A stretch of DNA of 64,000 nt, taken from the NCBI GenBank assembly GCA_950022295.1, contig OX465596.1, positions 211,513,501-211,577,500 of the forward strand, in the 5' to 3' direction. This DNA comes from Bromus sterilis. Lineage: Eukaryota; Streptophyta; Magnoliopsida; Poales; Poaceae. The translations under genes were made by a program, and so were the position numbers. Of this stretch, positions 35,901-46,186 are shown piece after piece. The notes beneath the pieces were generated by a model. That model saw only the letters and a list, made by a program, of their open reading frames with translations, searched no databases and was not told where the DNA came from. The first letter of the stretch is position 1. Every line of letters begins with the position of its first letter.

Positions 35901-36680
35901 ATGGCGGATCTTCCCCATCGGCAGATTGTTCGTTTGACCAGGTGCCTCGGTGTGTGTGGCCATCCCGCCACGTTGATCGAGATGATGTCCTACGTGGGAT
36001 ATCGGTGGTACCCTGAGTACACCATCGAGGAGCAGTTTCACGACTTCAACCAGACCCAGTTCCACTGCATTGTCTGGATCTATCCGCACCACGTTGGAGT
36101 CACTCAGCCTATCCACTTTGGACATGGCATTCGCGTTACCGAGAACATGGCTGTGCAGGATGCTGCATACTCATGTATGACACTGCTGAGAGAGGAGCAC
36201 ACTATGCTGAGAGAGACTTCTTTCCGCTATATCCCTGCTGCACTTCTAGGAGAAGAGGGATATTACACCGGACTGTACTCAGATCACTCTGCAGAGGATC
36301 CCGCACTTCAGATGACTGCTAGGTTTGCTAGTGACAGAGATCATGATGCACGCGCTCTCCGTTTCGAGCTCCACGCCACCCGTGTTCGTCTGTATCGAGC
36401 ACTGACCCTCTTGGCACCCTTTGTGAGCGTGGGATCAGTTGAGCATAATGCGATCTACCCAGTGAGGACTCAGATGCCTTCTCGAGTTGCTTGGCGCGAG
36501 ATTGGAGGCATTTTTCCACCCCGTGGTCCTTTGCTTCCACCCTACGCTGGACCTAGGCCCCATCCTTGCCCAAATGGATATCAGGGTCCACAAGCCTCCG
36601 TGTTTTCCGATGGTCACCTCCAGCTACCGGGATACGCGGATAACTTTTATGAGGACTACTATGGAGATGGAGATGAGTGA
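35901..36680 (+). CDS. Extra 5' reading frame of the chromovirus, unknown function (259 aa)
   Basis: An intact frame in the same direction as gag-pol, between the PBS and gag. The ATG follows directly on TTTCTGTTTCAG. The protein begins MADLPHRQIVRLTRCLGV and has a conserved-looking N-terminal half (YTIEEQFHDFNQTQFHCIV, IYPHHVGVTQPIHFGHG), a helical middle (ALRFELHATRVRLYRALTLL), a Pro-rich stretch (FPPRGPLLPPYAGPRPHP) and an acidic end EDYYGDGDE. I see no zinc finger, protease, membrane span or signal peptide, and it is not gag. The same frame exists in element 4 with a single-base loss. By eye the two copies differ at about 20 residues, with silent and replacement changes of similar number. 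Comparable frames occur in Tat elements upstream of gag (known), but this is a chromovirus. I do not recognise a function. Confidence 0.75.
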   Translation: MADLPHRQIVRLTRCLGVCGHPATLIEMMSYVGYRWYPEYTIEEQFHDFNQTQFHCIVWIYPHHVGVTQPIHFGHGIRVTENMAVQDAAYSCMTLLREEHTMLRETSFRYIPAALLGEEGYYTGLYSDHSAEDPALQMTARFASDRDHDARALRFELHATRVRLYRALTLLAPFVSVGSVEHNAIYPVRTQMPSRVAWREIGGIFPPRGPLLPPYAGPRPHPCPNGYQGPQASVFSDGHLQLPGYADNFYEDYYGDGDE

Positions 36681-37009
36681 GACCGCCTGTGGTCTTACTT
36701 AGTGATGATGTAGTAGTATCTTAGTATATTGTAAGCAAGGTGTCTAAGTTCCAGAGGCTTAGATAAATAATGTATAGGAAGTCAGAGTGCCTCTGAAGGA
36801 TGTATCATCTTCATCACGTTTGTATTGGCTTAGTGCTTCTACTAAAACGATGTATGGTTTGTATGACAGCTTGTGAATATATGGCTTGTATGCTTTATCA
36901 CCATGTTGTCAAGATGATTACTTCCTTTGCTCTGTAATCCTTCCAGTACTTCAATACCTTGATTAGACTCTTCAAATCAACTCTGTTTGACTTTGGTTTT
37001 CCCTTCAGG
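36681..37009 (+). other. Spacer between the extra frame and gag with acceptor-like end
   Basis: About 330 bp without a coding frame. It ends in a pyrimidine-rich tract TTTGGTTTTCCCTTCAG (AG at 37007-37008) one base before the gag ATG. The same context is kept in element 4 (minus strand, ATTTCACCTTCAGG before its ATG). Confidence 0.5.
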
Positions 37010-40000
37010 ATGTCTCAAGGAACCCGTGGCCAGGGTGGTCGGAACCAAGGTCGTGGGAATGACCAGGAGGAAGGCAACCTTCCACCCCCACCCACGATGG
37101 CACAAGTTCTGATGGAAGTGGAGAGGAACCGCCGAGACTCTCACCACCTGTTGGAAGTCATTGCACGCAACACCACTCAGCAGCGCAATGAGTTGGTGTC
37201 CCTGAACGACTTCATCCGATTTCATCCCCCGGTTTTCAGTTACTCCACCGAGCCCCTTGACGCCGATGACTGGCTTCGCAACATCGAGACGAAGCTTCAA
37301 GCAGGCCGTGTTGCAACTGGTGACAAGGTCAGCTATGCCACCTATCACCTCGAAGGTGCAGCTAGTTCTTGGTAGGAGAACTTTCTGAATATGCGTCCCG
37401 ATGGACCACCTGCATCTTGGGAGGAATTCTGCACGTCCTTCCGCGAGCACCATATTCCCAAGGGTCTTATGGACCGCAAGCGTGAGGAGTTCTGTAACCT
37501 CACTCAAGGAAGAAGGACCGTTGATGATTTTAGTCGTGAGTTCAACCGACTTGCTCGTTATGCTACCGAAGAAGTCTCCACCGACTCCAAGAAACAAGAG
37601 AGGTTCCGTCGTGGCCTCAACACTGGACTTCGTCGTGAACTCAATCTTCATGAATTTGCCACATTCCAGGTCCTTGTCAACAAGGCCATCAAAGCAGAGG
37701 ACATGAACACCCCCAACGACATTCGCAAACACCTTAGAGATGATAGTTCATCCATCTCTGGTTCCCAGAAGCGCAAGATCTGGATCCCAAAGAGCATGTT
37801 CCGCCAGAACAACCCACCGAGGCCATCCTATGTGGCGCCTCGTCCACCAACCCAGTTCCACCCAGCTCCAGAAAACAACCCAGCTCCACGCACTGTTTTC
37901 GGAGCCTGTTACAAGTGTGGTCAGGCAGGCCACTATTCTCGTGAGTGTCCCCAGAACCAGCTCCAACACCAGGATGCTCCACCCCGTGGCGGAGGCAACA
38001 ACAGCAACAATGGTCGTGGCAAGCCACCCGAGAAGGTCTACACCGCCAAACCCGCTCCTCCCGCCACTCGTGGACGTGTGAACCAGATTGCCGCCGAAGA
38101 GACTGACGACACCACTGACGTCATTCTTGGTACGCTCCCAGTCAATTTTGTTCCTACTTCCGTTCTTTTTGACCCAGGAGCATCTCATTCATTCATGTCA
38201 GAAAGTTATGCACTTCGTCATGAGTTACCCTTTGTTGAATTGTCCACCCCAATGATTATTCAAACTGCAGGGTCAAGATGGAAAACTAATAGAGTAAGCC
38301 ATGGTAATCAAATTGCAATTGAGGGTTTAGTATTCCTTGCTTCACTCATAGCCCTCAAGTCTTCAGACATTGATGTCACCTTGGCATGGATTGGCTATCA
38401 AGACAGAATGCCTACCTGGATTGCAAAGGCAAATCCGTGAAACTCACCCACCCTTCAGGCAAAACAGTCAACTATACCTCACCCAGAACAAGAACCCAAG
38501 TGCATTCTTTGAATGTACTTCCCCTTCCCGAACCTGAAGATATTCCGGTGGTTCGTGACTTCCCGGATGTCTTTCCTGAAGAGCTGCCGGGAATGCCACC
38601 CGACAGATGTGTAGAGTTTATAGTGGATTTTGCCCCAAGAACCGCACCAATTTCTAGACGCCCACACAAAATGGCCCCACGTGAGTTAGCTGAGCTTAAA
38701 ACCCAACTGGAAGCTTTGTTGGAGAAAGGCTTCATCCGCCCTAGCTCATCGCCATGGGGTTGCCCTGTTCTGTTCGTAACGAAGAAAGATGGAACAGAAA
38801 GGATGTGCGTAGATTATCGCCCGCTAAATTTAGCGAAGATAAAGAACAAGTACCCATTTCCCAGGATCAATGATCTTTATGATCAACTTGCAGGATCCTC
38901 TGTCTTCTCCAAGATGGATTTGAGATTAGGTTATCATCAAATCAAAATCCGAAACGAGGACATTCCCAAAACGGCTTTTACTACTCGTTATGGTCTTTAC
39001 GAGTATACCGTCATGTCCTTTGGTTTAACCAATGCCCCCGCCACTTTCTTACGCATGATGAACTCGATCTTCATGGAGTATTTGGACCAGTTCGTCATGG
39101 TTTACCTCGATGACATCCTTATACACTTAAGGCTGGTATTGATGAAACTTAGAGAGCATCGCCTGTATGCTAAATTCTCCAAGTGTGAATTTTGGCTACC
39201 AGAAGTGACCTACTTAGGCCACGTGATTTCTGCAAAAGGCATTGCTGTGAATCCCGAGAGAGTTCAGGCCGTCCTTGACTGGACTCCACCTGAATCGGTT
39301 AAGCAAGTTAGGAGTTTTCTTGGCCTAGCCAGCTATTGCCGTCGCTTCGTCGAGAACTTTTCTAAAGTTGCAAAGCCTCTAACTGAACTCCTCAAGAAAG
39401 ATAAGAAATTCCTATGGACTCCCAAGTGCGAGGAAATCTTTCAAGAGCTAAAAAGAAGATTGACTTCTGCACCCGTACTTGCACCTCCAGACACCAAAAA
39501 GGATTTCGAGATCTATTGTGACGCATCACGGCAAGGGTTAGGATGCATACTTCTGCAAGATCGACATGTGGTAGCTTATGCTTCACACAAGTTGCGGCCA
39601 CATGAAGAGAACTATCCTACCCATGACCTTGAACTCGCTGCCGTAGTTCATGCCCTAACAACTTGGGGACATTACCTCCTTGGTAACCGTTGCGAGATCT
39701 ATTCCGACCACCAAAGCCTCAAATATATTTTCACCCAGCCAGATCTTAATCTCAGGCAAAGACGCTGGATTGAGTTGAGAAAAGATTACGACGTAGTAAT
39801 TTCTTACACCCCAGGCAAAGCCAATGTCATGGCTGATGCACTAAGTCGTAAGTCGTATTGTAACAACCTCATGTTACAACAGTATCAACCACTTCTTCAT
39901 GAGGACTTTCGCAAGCTCAATCTTGAGATTGTTCCTCATGGCTATCTTTCTACCTTGGTGGCGAAACCAACTCTTGAGGATCAAATCATAGTTGCCCAAA

Positions 40001-41466
40001 GGCGTGCACGAGGTGTTCGCCGGATCAAGGAGAACATTGCTAGCGGAGTTGCTAAATGTTTCTCCACAGATAGCAAAGGAACGGTATTCTTTGAAAATCG
40101 TTTGGTAGTACCTAAGAATAAGGGGCTAAGGCAACTCATCCTCAAGGACGCCCACGACACACCCCTCTCAATTCATCCCGGTTGCACAAAAATGTACCGA
40201 GATCTACGCCAGAGATTTTGGTGGACTAGGATGAAGAGAGACATTGCTCAATTTGTTGCCGAATGTGATGTTTGTCGTCGCATTAAGGCAGAACATCAAA
40301 GACCTGCTGGTACACTTCAACCTTTGTCTATTCCCGAGTGGAAATGGGACAAAGTCGGTATGGACTTCATCACCGGCTTTCCAAAAACCTAGAAAGGAAA
40401 CAATGCCATCTTCGTTGTCATAGATAGGCTTTCCAAAGTTGCTCACTTCCTTCCGGTTCGCGAGTCTATAACTACTAGCACGTTAGCGGACTTGTACATC
40501 TCTAGAATTGTATCCCTTCATGGTGTTCCTTTGGAAATCAATTCTGATCGCGGTAGCCTTTTCACCTCTAGATTTTGGGGAAGCTTTCAGAATGCTATGG
40601 GAACTCATCTCTCCTTTAGTACGGCTTTCCATACTCAATCTAGCGGTCAAGTCGAAAGGGTTAACCAAATTCTTGAAGACATGCTCAGAGCTTGTGTTAT
40701 CTCATTCGGAAAGAATTGGGAGAAGTCTCTTCCATTTGCCGAATTTTTTTATAACAACAGTTTTCAATCTAGTCTGAACATGGCTCCTTTTGAACTCCTT
40801 TATGGACGACGATGTCGAACACCTTTAAACTGGTCAGAAACCGGTGAAAGACAATTCTTTGGACCGGATATGATCAAGGAAGCAGAAGAGCAAGTTCGCA
40901 TTGTTCGTGATCAATTGAAAGCAGCCCAGTCTCGTCAGAAAAGCTACTATGATCGTCATCATAGGCAAGAGAGCTACAATCTGGATGAGATGGCTTACCT
41001 TCGGGTTACTCCTCTGAAGGGAACCCAATGTTTCGGTATCAAAGGAAAGTTGGCCCCACGTTACATCGGACCTTTCCGCATTATTCCTAAACGTGGAGAA
41101 GTTGCCTACCAACTTGAACTACCTCCGCACCTCTCCCGAGTACATGATGTATTCCATGTGTCCCAACTCAAGCGTTGCTTCAAGGACCCCATCCGAGAAG
41201 TCGACCATGAAACGCTTGATCTCCAAGATGACCTTTCTTATCGAGAATACCCCGTTCATATTCTTGATTCCGCAGAGCGTGTCACTCGCCGTCAGAAGAT
41301 TAGGTTTCTGAAAGTGCAATGGTCACACCACTCCGAAAGAGAAGCTACGTGGGAAAGAGAAGACCGTCTCAGTGCCGAGTACCCCACCTTCCTCCCGCAG
41401 ACTTCTGAATCTCGGGACGAGATTCTGTTGAGTGGGGGCGAGTTGTCAAAACGCTCTGTTAGGTAA
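37010..41466 (+). pseudogene. gag-pol: Element 3 gag-pol polyprotein, disrupted
   Basis: Gag starts MSQGTRGQGGRNQGRGNDQE at 37010. Domains: gag (HLEGAASSW, where TAG at 37373-37375 replaces a second Trp codon); CCHC knuckle [14 protein letters not shown] (37907-37948); protease [12 protein letters not shown] (D at 38171); a one-base loss near 38378 shifts frame; reverse transcriptase MCVDYRPLN and VYLDDILI (YLDD 39103-39114), then a 30 bp in-frame deletion near 39123 removing ten residues that element 4 keeps; RNase [30 protein letters not shown]; integrase [21 protein letters not shown], then TAG at 40390-40392 in place of Gln, NSDRGSLF, SSGQVERVN; chromodomain [16 protein letters not shown]. 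The stop at 41464-41466 lies 20 bases into the 3' LTR. The start choice rests on the matching MSQGTRGQ in element 4. It would encode all enzymes for copying and integration but is dead as it stands. Confidence 0.92.
41431..41443 (+). promoter_or_regulatory. Polypurine tract of element 3
   Basis: AGTGGGGGCGAGT directly before the 3' LTR start TGTCAAAACG. It lies inside the last codons of gag-pol. Confidence 0.85.
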
Positions 41467-44400
41467 TGTGCTAGGATCAAGTAACCTTGCATCATGTCAA
41501 ATTTTCAAAGGTTTTCAACTTCAAAATCAAAATGGCAGAAGGAAACCCCCCCAGATGAATTAATTCAAAAGTCCAGATAAAAATCTTCTCCAAAAATTCA
41601 TGTTAAATTTTTGAAAAGTCTTATAAATGAGTGTGATCACATATCAAGTGATGTGGGACCCATCCCATGCTCATAGATTTTTCAAATAATCAAACAGTGC
41701 CTTGGAATTATTGAAATACCCCTATTTGATTTAAAATTCAAATTATTTGAATTTTAAAAATGTTGAAAGTTTATGAGTGGCTAGTCCATATTATTATGAG
41801 GCCACATAAAAGTTTTCAGCATTTAATAAAATGTTTAGCTATTTATTTTAGCTAAACAGAACAAATGTCAGAAAATAAAAATAGAAAAGAAATCAGAAAA
41901 CCTTACCTGGCGCACAGGCGAAGCCGGCCCACCCCAGGCCAGCCGGCCCACAGGGGCAGGGGCGTCTTCTTCCCCGTCCCTCGCCTCTAAGCTGCTCGGT
42001 GGATGCCACCGAGCTAGCTGGGGACGACACGTCGTCGTCGAGGAGCTTCCAGGCCTCCCCGTGGCTTCTTCTCGCACCTGGAGACTCCCCGCAGCCTCCG
42101 CAGTCCATTCCCCCCGTCCACGAACTCCCTCCCCTCCTCTCTCGCCCGCTTCGTCGTCGCCCGAAGCGCCGTCGAGCCCCCGCGTGGCCACCGTGCCCTA
42201 GAGCTCAAGCCAGCAAGTCCACCGTGCTCCTCCTCGTCGTCTTCATCGACCTGCGAAAGGAATCGGAGCAGTACGCCTCCACGAGCTCGCTAGCTTCGTC
42301 GTCTTCATCTCCGGCCGCCGTGGATCGACTTCAAATTCCGGCAGCTCCAGCGCCTCCCCGAGCAAGCCACCACTGCAGATAGATTCAGGGTGAGCTCACG
42401 GCCGTAACCCCTCACTTCTCCCCCTCGTTCGTTTCCTCTAGCCGGATCCACCATGGACGCAGGAGCTCGTCGCCGCCATGGTCGTCGTCCTCCTCGCTCC
42501 AGTGCTCGTCGTGAACCCCCAGTGCACGCGTTTGACTCCTGCACGTGCTAGCGTTCGAACGAGCCCCGAATCAACTCCAACCGTGCACCACAACGTCATC
42601 TACGACCTCGCCGGTTCTCTGTTTCCGCCGGAGTCGTCGCCGTCGCCGATTCCGAGCACCCCGTGACCCCCTGTTGCCTCCAGAAGACGCGGACGACCTC
42701 CAGGACCAAGCCGGTGCCCTCCGTTTCCCCTCCCATGGCCGGATTCGCATTCCCGTGTAGCGCCGCCGTGACTCCAGTCGCCGGCGTTTAGCCGCCGGCG
42801 AGTTAGCCAACCCCCGCCCTGTTAATTAGTCGGCTAATGACACCTAGGTCACTGACCAGTGGGCCCAGTGGCTTAATTAAGCCACTGGATTAATTAAACC
42901 CACGGGTTAATTAACCCAGTCACTGACACCCTGGACCCACATGTCAGCTGACGCAATAAATCATTTTATGAATTTCCAGAAAATCAAAATGAATTAAAAG
43001 AATTCCAGAAAATCCAGAAAATACCCCAAACTTTGGAAATTCATAGAAAATTCATATTAACTCCAAATTGGACAAATAATATTTGAAAAATGATCAGGAG
43101 AAAATTATCCTTCCAAATATGTCACTTTCAACTCTGTTTGAGTTGATTTTAAAATGGGACCAGTAGCATATGTCATTTGGTTTATTTGAATTTAATTCAA
43201 ATTCAAATCAAATGATCTTGCAACTTGGACCATGGAATTAAGCTACAATTCAACCACACTTCAGAGGCATATCATACACATTTGAAAATAATTCAAAATG
43301 ATCAATCAATATCACATGCAACTTGGTTAATTTGAATTCAAATGTGGAGTTTGAATTTGCAATTCAATTTGCAATATACTCCATTTAAATGGAATTCTCA
43401 ACACATCAGTATCATGAACATCACCCTTTCAATCTTATTCATGTGATTGTGCATTGTACATTATGTTGATCCTATGATTGTCATGTTGCTGATAGAAGTG
43501 GAGCCGGAGCCCGAGGTCACCCCCTACGTTGAAGACCCCGAACCCGAACCTCGTCAGCAAGGCAAGCAAACCCCCATTGATCATGTCAATAAAATCCCAC
43601 TTCCCTCTCATGTCTCGCTTAAGCATTGTTTAGGATGATCACCATGATTCGTTTCTACCGCATAGATGAACCCATTCCTTTGCATGACCTATCATTTTGT
43701 CACAGTAGTAAGCAAACCACAATTCTAGCAAATTTAGGAGTTGTTTGATATCATGTGGCCCCTGCAATGTTATCGCTTATTGCATGCTTAGTATGATACC
43801 ATGTTGTTACTGTGATGTGAGTCGGGATGGGAATGAACATGTTGAAGATGGTAGAAAAGTGGTGAATCGACCCTAATACAAGGTGAACGATGAGAGCCTG
43901 TGTAGGAGTACACAGTGGGTTGTCTCGTTGAACACTGCCCTAGTACGAGTTCTTGTGTGGTGATCCAAGATGAAGAGTACAACCACACATTGGGCTCACT
44001 GACCCCTCTCAACTTACTAACTCATCCCTTTCGATGTCCAGATGTCGCAATAGTTCGGAGTTCTGGTAGGTCCGTGGCCTGGTTGCTAAGTGAGAGAATG
44101 GCTCATCCGAGACCGGCTTATGCACCACGCACACATCACTTGGGTCCACTTCGATAAACCGGCCGAGTTCACGATTGTGGTAACCAACCTAAGTAGGCGG
44201 CTTTCTCGGACTAGATCGGCTATGAGGTAACAGTTGTGGTGAGCATCCTCGCTGGCACCCCTTGAATGGTGTCGAGATCAAAGGCGGTAAATGATGATCA
44301 TGTGTGTGTAGCGGTACACCCTTGCAAGGTTAACAAAACTATTCGAATAGCCGCGTCCGCGGTTATGGACTGCTTGGAAAGCTTAGCTTGATTATTAGAT

Positions 44401-45481
44401 AACTTGAACCGGATACTTCTAAAACAAACCAAGATAAGTGTGAGTGCTATGGCGTGCTTCCTCGTGGGGAAGTCGAGGAAGGCACCATAGTGGTGTATTG
44501 GTTGGAGAAAGTAGTGGACTCGTGTACGCTTCTTACCTCAAAGTCTGGTACTCGTAGTTCAGGATTAGCCAAGTCAAAGATGGCACTTCTGCAAGTGAAA
44601 CCCCACCTCCCTTTACCTTGATACATGTGCATGAGTAGTATAGCTCCTATGTAAGTATTGCTGAGTACGACTTTGTACTCACGTTTGCTTAATCTATGTT
44701 TTAGATGATGCCACTGACCCCGAAGGTGGCTTCTTCATCGAGCTGGACGACTGAAGACCAACTAGTCTAGTCCCAGTCAGACGACTGGTTCCCTCGTGGA
44801 GGGCTTTGTGTTTAAATAAGGCTTCTTAAGCCATTTCTTAAACTTGTCTGTACTCAGACATAATTTGCTTCTGCCTGTGTTGTAATGTTGGATCACATGT
44901 ATGTGATCTCTGTTTGTACTCTATAAGAGTTATAAATAAAATGTACACTTTGTAGAGAATTGCAATGGTACCTGCTGTTCATACAAAGCATGTGTGATGC
45001 GTGTATGTTTATAACATGCATGTCTTTGTATGGGTTTTCGAGACCTTAGTTGTGTTCTGGCTGGCGGTCTTTCATACACCAAGTGGCCCTTAGATGTGTG
45101 CAGCTTGGGGCATCGCGATGCGATTGCTCGAGACTCCGTCTCGTGCACACTTTGTGGTATGATCGAGCCCGCCCTAGACCCCGACTAAGTGATCGGGCTG
45201 GAGTAAGTCTATGTAAGAGTTTTGAGATAGTCGGTAGTATGGTTGAGGCGACTTTTCTTTGAATATGGGAGTTCACCACCCATATCATTTGACTTGTGTG
45301 CGGACAATGAGGACCCATCTCAGTTGATCATCCGGCCTGGATGGGATGCCCCTCACGTACGATGCTTTCCGAGAATGTTCAGTGCTTGGCCTTGTCTGCT
45401 TAGACAAGTGGGTGCGGTTCTCGGCTCTCCATATGACTATGTCTTAACTGTACTTGCATACGCTAACCCCGGGTCCCGACA
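41444..45481 (+). repeat. 3' LTR of element 3
   Basis: 4,038 bp, from TGTCAAAACGCTCTG to GGGTCCCGACA. It is closely similar to 31457-35482 and keeps the 26 bp segment near 44813-44839 missing there. Confidence 0.93.
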
Positions 45482-45486
45482 GAATA
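45482..45486. repeat. Target-site duplication of element 3 (right), GAATA
   Basis: Exact match to 31452-31456. Confidence 0.88.
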
Positions 45487-46186
45487 GCACATGGCAATAT
45501 AGCATATTGAGTAGAAGTAAACTAGTGCTATTAGGGTCTATCCAAACGGTTTTTGACCCCTATCTCCTATGGGAATTGGAACCGTCGCCTTGCTCTCGAT
45601 TGCGATAAGTGTGCCTTTTCCAGACAATAGCGATAAAACGTTTGCTTTGTGGCGATGTCAAGAATACGCTTTCGTTTAAAAAATCGTGCCCGATGTCCAA
45701 CGATATCCCACACGGATATTGCCAGAATGACTGTGTCGATAACCAGATACTGGGGTACCCCGTTTCCCTGGGTTCCGACTACGCTTCTCGGACAGTTCAA
45801 GAAAAACCATGGAAGATTCCGGAAAGGAGATGCCGGGAACACTACGCTAGGCACATGAAGGAGTGCCTCGGACCAGTTTCGGAAGGTTGGAGCCATCCAG
45901 CTGGCTCCTACCGCCCAACAAAGAGCACATCGCATTCAATGCGCTAGAGGACAAGCCTGCACCGCTGATAGGAGGCAGCCTACACCTGGATGTCTCTCTC
46001 GTGCGTACTCAGCACATGCATGCCCCAGTCGTCCCCGCGACGCCATGAAGCTTCCCGGAAAACTTGGAACGCCTCGCGTCCACAAGTATAGGATAACCAC
46101 CCTTACTGTAGCTGTCAGTGGGACTGTGGAGAGCCCCTTGCTCTATAAAAGGGAGACGCCAACCACATCTGAGAGGGGACGGATTG
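45487..46186. other. 700 bp unassigned spacer between the inverted elements
   Basis: The first 20 bases or so continue the Copia-like gag frame (minus strand). The rest, about 45525-46186, is GC-balanced sequence unlike its neighbours. The frames at 45609-45947 and 45863-46048 show no motif I know. CTCTATAAAAGGGAGACG near its right end (TATAAAA 46144-46150) looks like a plus-strand promoter, so this may be part of an LTR, perhaps of the Tat element that continues at 60231. That link is inference. I could not define its ends. Confidence 0.45.
46144..46150 (+). promoter_or_regulatory. TATA-like box in the spacer
   Basis: TATAAAA in the context GCTCTATAAAAGGGAG, followed after about 36 bases by the truncated LTR of element 4. 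Confidence 0.4.

Larger units (their letters stand above)
31457..45481 (+). mobile_element. Element 3: Tekay-like Gypsy chromovirus with an extra 5' reading frame
   Basis: A 14.0 kb plus-strand element: 5' LTR 31457-35482, perfect iMet PBS 35487-35498, extra ORF 35901-36680, gag-pol 37010-41466, PPT 41431-41443, 3' LTR 41444-45481, perfect TSD GAATA. Chromodomain and long LTRs fit Tekay/Del. Gag-pol has two stops, one frameshift and a 30 bp deletion. It is inserted in the Copia-like gag gene. Element 4 is the same family in the opposite orientation. Confidence 0.93.

Noticed and set aside
45609..45947. 112-codon plus-strand frame in the 700 bp spacer
   Set aside because: No recognisable domain, an overlapping minus-strand frame of similar length, and no second copy for comparison.
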